The notes under the pieces were generated by a model. The model was given only the letters and a program-made list of their open reading frames with translations, had not been told where the DNA came from and searched no databases. The position numbers were made by a program, and so were the translations under genes. DNA of 64,000 nucleotides from Diaminobutyricibacter sp049994905 (GTDB lineage Bacteria; Actinomycetota; Actinomycetes; Actinomycetales; Microbacteriaceae): the NCBI RefSeq assembly GCF_049994905.1, contig NZ_CP188258.1, forward strand, positions 62,001 through 126,000, written 5' to 3'. Shown here in pieces: positions 59,462 through 64,000 of the stretch (the first letter of the stretch is position 1; the number at the start of each line of letters is the position of its first letter).

Positions 59462-60429
59462 CGGATCGCCAACGCGTTCGCGGGCGAGCTGACCGCACCC
59501 GGAATGTTGTTCGGCGCGGATGCCAGCAGCGCGGTGTAGCGGCCGTCGGTCCGGCAGGCGCGTGCGAGGTCTGCCAGCGACCACAGCTCACCCAGCGCGA
59601 AACCGAGCTGACCGATCAGACGGTGATGCATGAAGCCGTTCGGCCACGCGGCATCGCTGACGTCGAAGGGCATGGCCTCGACCGCGGGATTGTCCGCCAC
59701 GATGGCGCTGATTCCGGAATCCCAGAGGTACTCGAGCATCTCGCTTCCCCGGTCGAGCCCGACGGATGTCAGGTTGTCCGTGTCCGGGTCGGCCATCGCC
59801 TGCTTCGCGGTCTCTCCCTGGTGTGCGTACCAGGCCAGGTAGCCGGTGTGGAGGAGCATGACGTCGCCGGGCTCCCAGGCGACACCGGCGATCGTCCTCG
59901 CTTCTTCGAGGTCACCGACGGTGATACGCGTGGTCTCGCCGGGGTTGTAGTCCTGGCTCCGCGCCCGGTAGACGGCGTCGATGTCGATGACGACGGCCCT
60001 GCCGGCGATGCCGCGCCGGGCCCAGTGGTCGATGGTGTTCCGTTCGCCCCGGCGCACCTCGTCAGCTGTCGTGCCGTTGTAGAACACGTTGGGTGCGAAG
60101 CCGACGTGGGCGAGGGAATCCCACTGGCTCGATGCCTGCGGGTTGTACTCGTCGAGCTGGTCATCGAAGTCGCACTCCGTGCCCCCATCGATGAGCGAGT
60201 GACGGGCCGGCCCGCGGCCGAACATCGGTGGGTCGAATGCGGTGAGGCTCGCGTCGAGGGGGAAGACCTCGCCGGACCGCACCAGTGCGGCCGCCGCTGC
60301 CACGCGGGCGGGTGTCTGGAGGTTGAGTCTGCCGACCTGATCGGCGCTGCCGAAGACGTGCCAGCCTGAACGGCCGCCATCCACGATCGGCAGTTCTGCG
60401 TACTTGGGCATGGGTTCGCCGTTGCTCAT
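59458..60429 (-). CDS. Cyclase family (kynurenine-formamidase-like) metal hydrolase
   Basis: The 323-residue protein belongs to the larger cyclase-family type, in which the usual HGTHxDxPxH motif reads SSQWDSLAHVGF, with the metal His in LAHVG and further acidic and His residues in GYLAWYAHQGE. It hydrolyses formamides, lactams or lactones in relatives. Its position suggests ring opening or deacylation of the imported substrate. Its 3' end overlaps the TetR gene. Confidence 0.8.
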   Translation of the reverse strand: MSNGEPMPKYAELPIVDGGRSGWHVFGSADQVGRLNLQTPARVAAAAALVRSGEVFPLDASLTAFDPPMFGRGPARHSLIDGGTECDFDDQLDEYNPQASSQWDSLAHVGFAPNVFYNGTTADEVRRGERNTIDHWARRGIAGRAVVIDIDAVYRARSQDYNPGETTRITVGDLEEARTIAGVAWEPGDVMLLHTGYLAWYAHQGETAKQAMADPDTDNLTSVGLDRGSEMLEYLWDSGISAIVADNPAVEAMPFDVSDAAWPNGFMHHRLIGQLGFALGELWSLADLARACRTDGRYTALLASAPNNIPGAVSSPANALAIR

Positions 60430-60485
60430 CGGGCTCGAACTCCTTGGCTTGTGTCGAATCGCGCATTTGTCATGAAATTCACAGC

Positions 60486-60592
60486 GGACAGGATTGTCCG
60501 GTAAATATCGGGCGCGTGACCCAGATTAGGTCTCGCGAGGGACTTTACGCACCGAATGTCAAATTGACAATCTCTGACAAGCGCCCTAGATT
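60486..60592 (+). promoter_or_regulatory. Promoter with embedded operator for the peptide-type ABC operon
   Basis: TTGACA (60564-60569) and TAGATT (60587-60592) have a 17-base spacer. The -35 is the right half of TGTCAA-A-TTGACA (60557-60569), and CGGACA-GGAT-TGTCCG lies at 60485-60500. The same GGACA/TGTCC and TGTCAA words occur at 58742-58764, so one regulator may act on both. Confidence 0.7.
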
Positions 60593-60664
60593 GGCCCACG
60601 GCATCGGATCGGAGACCGTCCGAACTGCACCGAACGCTCGAAAATCAATGAGGAGAAGAAGAGC

Positions 60665-62275
60665 ATGGGAAGACGTCGTGGCGGGTTCATCGCTACTCTC
60701 GCAGTCGCGGGTCTGATGCTGACGGCGTGCAGCGCAACCGCACCGCAGTCGCTTGAGAAGACGGTCGCGAAGCCGGTCGTCCAGGCCGCCTGCAAGGCCG
60801 GTCCGGTCAAAGGCGGCAGCCTGACGTATGCCCGCCAGCTCGCGACGGTCAGCCTCGACCCGATCACCGCCCGCAACGGCAACGGCGACATCTTCGCTGA
60901 CGGCCTGATCTACCAGGGTCTCGTGCAGTACGACCCCAACGGCTCAAGCAAGATCGTCCCCGCCCTCGCCCAGAGCTGGACTGTCTCGCCCGACGGACTC
61001 ACGTACACCTTCAAACTGCGCGCGAACGCCAAGTTCTCCAATGGTGACCCCGTCACCGCCGAGGATGTCAAGTTCAGCCTCGACCGCTTCGGCGACCCGA
61101 AGATCAACCAGGTCATGGGCCTGCTCGCCAACGGCTACGGCTCGTCGAAGATCATCGACCCGTCGACGTTCGCCATCACCCTGACGACCCCCGTGCCGTC
61201 GTTCCTCGACAACATCGCGATCTTCCCGGCGTTCGTCGTACCCAAGAAGCTCGTCGAGGCACAGGGCGACGTCTTCTGGGCGCACCCCATCGGGTCCGGC
61301 CCGTTCAAGGTCGACTCCTACACCAGCGGATCGAACCTCAAGCTCTCGAGGAACGAAGACTACTGGGATGCCGGCAAGCCCTATCTCGACCACGTCACCT
61401 TCGACTTCGCGACCGACTCCAATGCGCGACTCCTGTCGCTCGTCAGCGGTGAAGCCCAGATCGCCGACGGTGTGACGCCTTCGCAAATCACGACGGTCCA
61501 GGGCAACAAGAACCTCGTTCTCCAGTCCCACGACTGGCCTGCCTGGTTCGGGATCTTCCTCAACGAGAAGCGCCCGCAGCTGGCCGACGTCAAGGTGCGC
61601 CAGGCGATTGCGGACGCTATCGACCGCGACACGATCAACAAGCAGATCTTCGGAGGCCTGGGGACCATCCCGAACAGCGTCTTCGCAAAGCTTCGCTACG
61701 ACTCCGACACCGTTGCGTCGTACAAGTTCGACCCCACCAAAGCCAAGGCGCTGATGAAGGACTCGAAGTTCCCCAACGGCTTCTCGATCAAGCTCGAGTA
61801 CCCGTCCGGTTTCGATTACTTCAACCAGATGGCCCTTGCCATCCAGCAGAACCTGTCGCAGATCGGTATCCAGGTACAGCTCGTCAAGATCGACGCCAGC
61901 ACCATGGCCGACAACATGAATGCAGAGACGTACGACATGACGTTCGCCTACCCGCCGATCAGCAGCGACGTGGCCGTGCCAGATGAGTACGCGACCTTCT
62001 TCGGTGTGCCGGCGTCGAACAACGGCTTCCACACCAGCTTCAACGATCCTGCCGTCGAAGCACTCGTGAAGAAGTTCACGACCGCGACGAGCGAGGCAGA
62101 CCGCGCGAAGGAGTGGCCGGTCATCCAGCAGAAGCTGATGGACACGCAGCCGCTGGTCAACGTGCTCGACTACCCGCTGATCAACGCCCAGGCGAAGAAC
62201 GTCTGTGGCGCCACCGTCAACGCCATGGGCGTCGACATGCTACAGAACACGTGGCTGGCTCCCGCGTCCAAGTGA
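60665..62275 (+). CDS. Peptide/opine-type ABC transporter substrate-binding lipoprotein
   Basis: The 536-residue protein has a lipoprotein signal (FIATLAVAGLMLTAC) and the SBP_bac_5 fold: GGSLTYARQLATVSLDP, LIYQGLVQYDPNGSSKIVPALAQSWTVSPDGLTYTFKLRANAKFSNGDPVTAEDVKFSLDR, and later VRQAIADAIDRDTINKQIF. It captures an oligopeptide, opine or similar small amine outside the membrane. Two permeases follow. Confidence 0.9.
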   Translation: MGRRRGGFIATLAVAGLMLTACSATAPQSLEKTVAKPVVQAACKAGPVKGGSLTYARQLATVSLDPITARNGNGDIFADGLIYQGLVQYDPNGSSKIVPALAQSWTVSPDGLTYTFKLRANAKFSNGDPVTAEDVKFSLDRFGDPKINQVMGLLANGYGSSKIIDPSTFAITLTTPVPSFLDNIAIFPAFVVPKKLVEAQGDVFWAHPIGSGPFKVDSYTSGSNLKLSRNEDYWDAGKPYLDHVTFDFATDSNARLLSLVSGEAQIADGVTPSQITTVQGNKNLVLQSHDWPAWFGIFLNEKRPQLADVKVRQAIADAIDRDTINKQIFGGLGTIPNSVFAKLRYDSDTVASYKFDPTKAKALMKDSKFPNGFSIKLEYPSGFDYFNQMALAIQQNLSQIGIQVQLVKIDASTMADNMNAETYDMTFAYPPISSDVAVPDEYATFFGVPASNNGFHTSFNDPAVEALVKKFTTATSEADRAKEWPVIQQKLMDTQPLVNVLDYPLINAQAKNVCGATVNAMGVDMLQNTWLAPASK

Positions 62276-62304
62276 CACGGGATCACACCGAGCTGGGATA
62301 GACG

Positions 62305-63243
62305 ATGACGAGATACTTGGTCAAGCGCGTGCTGCAGGCCGTGCTGGTGTTGTGGGGACTGGCCACCGTGGTCTTCTTCGTGCTGCACCTCATCCCGGGC
62401 GACCCCGTGCGGGCAGTGCTCGGCGGGCGCGCTTCGGACAGCACGATCGCACACGTCAGGGACCAGCTCGGGCTGAACCGCCCGCTCTTCGAGCAGTACG
62501 TGGGGTTCCTGAACGACATCATCCACGGCAACCTGGGAACGTCGCTCGCGCTCAACGACCAGGTCGGCCACATCCTCAGTCAGCGTCTGCTGCCCAGCGT
62601 GCTCCTGATCGCATACGGGATGCTGTTCGCGGTGCTGATCGGAGCGCCGCTCGGCATCTGGGCGGCGCTCCGCCCGAACCGGCCGGCAGACCACGTCATC
62701 CGGTTCGGCACGACGTTCCTCTTCGGAATGCCCACCTTCTGGCTCGCGCTGGTACTGGCCCTCGTCCTCGCGCTGGGGCTCGGCTGGTTCCCGGTGTCCG
62801 GATATCAGTCGGGGCTGGGCGGGATGCTGCGCACGCTGACCCTTCCGGCACTGACGCTGGGCCTCTCGCTCGTGGTCATCGTGACCCGCACGTTGCGGTC
62901 GAACCTCATCGAGGTTCTCAAGTCCGAGTACATCGAGGCGGCGCGCTCCCGCGGACTGTCCGAGCGCCGGGTCGTGGCGAAGCACGCCCTGCGTAATGCC
63001 GCGATGCCGACGCTGACGATCCTCTCCACCATCGTCGGGTACCTCATCGGAAGTACCGTCGTGCTCGAGCAGGTGTTCCGCATCCCGGGAGCCGGTTCGC
63101 TCCTGGTCCAGTCGATCCTCAGCCGTGACTACCAGACCGTGCAGGCGATTGCGCTCCTGTCCGGCCTCGTGGTCGTCGCCGCCGGGCTCGGTGCGGACCT
63201 CCTGCAGGCTGTTCTCGACCCACGAGTGAGGTTGGCACGATGA
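62305..63243 (+). CDS. ABC transporter permease (DppB type)
   Basis: The 312-residue protein has a first membrane segment near the N-terminus (VLQAVLVLWGLATVVFFVLHLIPGDPVRAVLG), then five more, and the permease loop YIEAARSRGLSERRVVAKHALRNAAMPTL. It starts 29 bases after the binding protein and overlaps the next gene by ATGA. Confidence 0.92.
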   Translation: MTRYLVKRVLQAVLVLWGLATVVFFVLHLIPGDPVRAVLGGRASDSTIAHVRDQLGLNRPLFEQYVGFLNDIIHGNLGTSLALNDQVGHILSQRLLPSVLLIAYGMLFAVLIGAPLGIWAALRPNRPADHVIRFGTTFLFGMPTFWLALVLALVLALGLGWFPVSGYQSGLGGMLRTLTLPALTLGLSLVVIVTRTLRSNLIEVLKSEYIEAARSRGLSERRVVAKHALRNAAMPTLTILSTIVGYLIGSTVVLEQVFRIPGAGSLLVQSILSRDYQTVQAIALLSGLVVVAAGLGADLLQAVLDPRVRLAR

Positions 63244-64000
63244 CCACGACTCAGCTGCTCACTCCCGTTGCTGCGGAACGCACGTCCTTCGTGCACAAGG
63301 CTTTCGGCGGTGTGCGCAATCTTCCCCGCTCGGTTCAGATCGGACTCGTCATCGTCACGGTGATGGTGCTCGCAGCGGCGTTCGCCCCAATCGTCGCCCC
63401 CTACGGCCCGAACGACCTGAACTTCGGAGCGGCGCTTCAGCCGCCGTCGCTCGCGCACCTCATGGGCACGGATGAGAACGGGCGCGACCTCTTCTCCCGC
63501 TGCCTGTATGCGCTCCGGCTGGACTTCCTCGTCGTGTTCTTCGTGACCTACGTTCCGCTACCGTTCGGCGTGGTCGTCGGCGCGGTCGCCGGCTACTTCG
63601 GGCGCGCTACGGATTCGGTGATCGCGCGGTTCACCGATGTCATTGTGGCCGTCCCGTTCCTTGTGCTGGTCGCCGCCGTCGTTGCCGTGGTCGGACCCGG
63701 CATGACGGGCGTGCTCATCGCGGTGCCCATCGTCTCGTGGGCCATGTATGCACGGCTCGCGCGTTCCGAGATGCTCGTGATGCGCGAACTGGCCTACATG
63801 GATGCCTGTGTCGCCCTCGGGTTCAGCCGAACCCGGACCATCTTCCGCCACGGTGTACCGAACCTGATCCGCTCCAGCCTCGTCTACTCGACGGTCGACC
63901 TGATGGGCAACTTCCTGCTTCTTGCGGGCCTCTCCTACCTCGGACTGGGCGCGCAGCCGCCGCAGGCCGAACTCGGCGCGATCATCGCCGACGGGCAGTC
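63240..64000 (+). CDS. ABC transporter permease (DppC type), partial
   Basis: The frame is open to the window edge, 253 codons visible. It shows the DppC N-terminal segment (VQIGLVIVTVMVLAAAFAPIVAPYGPNDLN), HLMGTDENGRDLFSRCLYALRLDF, and the loop YMDACVALGFSRTRTIFRHGVPNLI. The likely remainder of about 35-40 residues and the ATPase genes lie outside the window. Confidence 0.9.
   Translation, partial: MTTTQLLTPVAAERTSFVHKAFGGVRNLPRSVQIGLVIVTVMVLAAAFAPIVAPYGPNDLNFGAALQPPSLAHLMGTDENGRDLFSRCLYALRLDFLVVFFVTYVPLPFGVVVGAVAGYFGRATDSVIARFTDVIVAVPFLVLVAAVVAVVGPGMTGVLIAVPIVSWAMYARLARSEMLVMRELAYMDACVALGFSRTRTIFRHGVPNLIRSSLVYSTVDLMGNFLLLAGLSYLGLGAQPPQAELGAIIADGQ

Overview
The window is a high-GC actinobacterial chromosome segment. 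Gene style, regulators and many GAT codons in a GGATGC context suggest Microbacteriaceae, but the species is not identifiable. No rRNA, tRNA, CRISPR array or replication origin was seen. Coding density is high and many genes are coupled by ATGA or GTGA overlaps.

Positions 1-25422 form a large catabolic supercluster. It holds an in-frame crotonase/CocE-hydrolase fusion, a CaiB/BaiF CoA-transferase, a flavin reductase with an IclR-type sensor domain, an acyl-CoA-dehydrogenase-fold monooxygenase that is its likely partner, and two PheA/MhpA-type FAD monooxygenases (one frameshifted). It also holds an extradiol (VOC) dioxygenase, two FAH-family C-C hydrolases each followed by an NmrA-like protein, a hydroxybenzoate-decarboxylase-like amidohydrolase, an aldehyde dehydrogenase, esterases and two FCD-type GntR regulators. 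The logic is ester or amide release, ring hydroxylation, ring cleavage, C-C hydrolysis and CoA-level processing. The substrate is unknown.

Positions 25445-32513 hold a ThDP-dependent pyruvate-dehydrogenase-E1/transketolase-like gene divergent from an Lrp regulator, then a TetR regulator, an MFS sugar transporter and a GH3 glycosidase. Positions 32514-37884 are a scarred accessory zone. It has a direct repeat flanking a SnoaL-like gene, an IS1249-type transposase remnant, small orphan genes, a decapitated gene tail, a lower-GC XRE-ImmA/IrrE gene followed by what looks like a truncated toxin start, and a frameshifted carbonic anhydrase.

Positions 37899-49709 carry an esterase, two envelope proteins, and a sugar locus: an IlvD/Edd-type dehydratase divergent from a zinc dehydrogenase, a ROK regulator, an ABC sugar importer and a GH38 alpha-mannosidase-like enzyme. 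Positions 49830-53009 form a metal-response region with two ArsR-family regulators, a His-rich CDF zinc exporter and a second CDF-like protein. Divergent from the first ArsR, across a perfect operator palindrome, lies a 22-codon cysteine-rich micro-ORF with an ideal ribosome binding site and its own terminator. I regard this as the best candidate for an undescribed element.

Positions 53108-55693 hold a TetR/glycosyltransferase pair and a second XRE gene with a truncated partner. Positions 55751-64000 hold a PfkB kinase, a class II aldolase, a class III aminotransferase, a TetR regulator, a cyclase-family hydrolase and a peptide-type ABC importer that runs off the right edge. Three genes (5283-6874, 25445-27808, 37386-37884) are broken by apparent single frame shifts, two of them in G/C runs. 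Sequencing error should be excluded before calling them dead.
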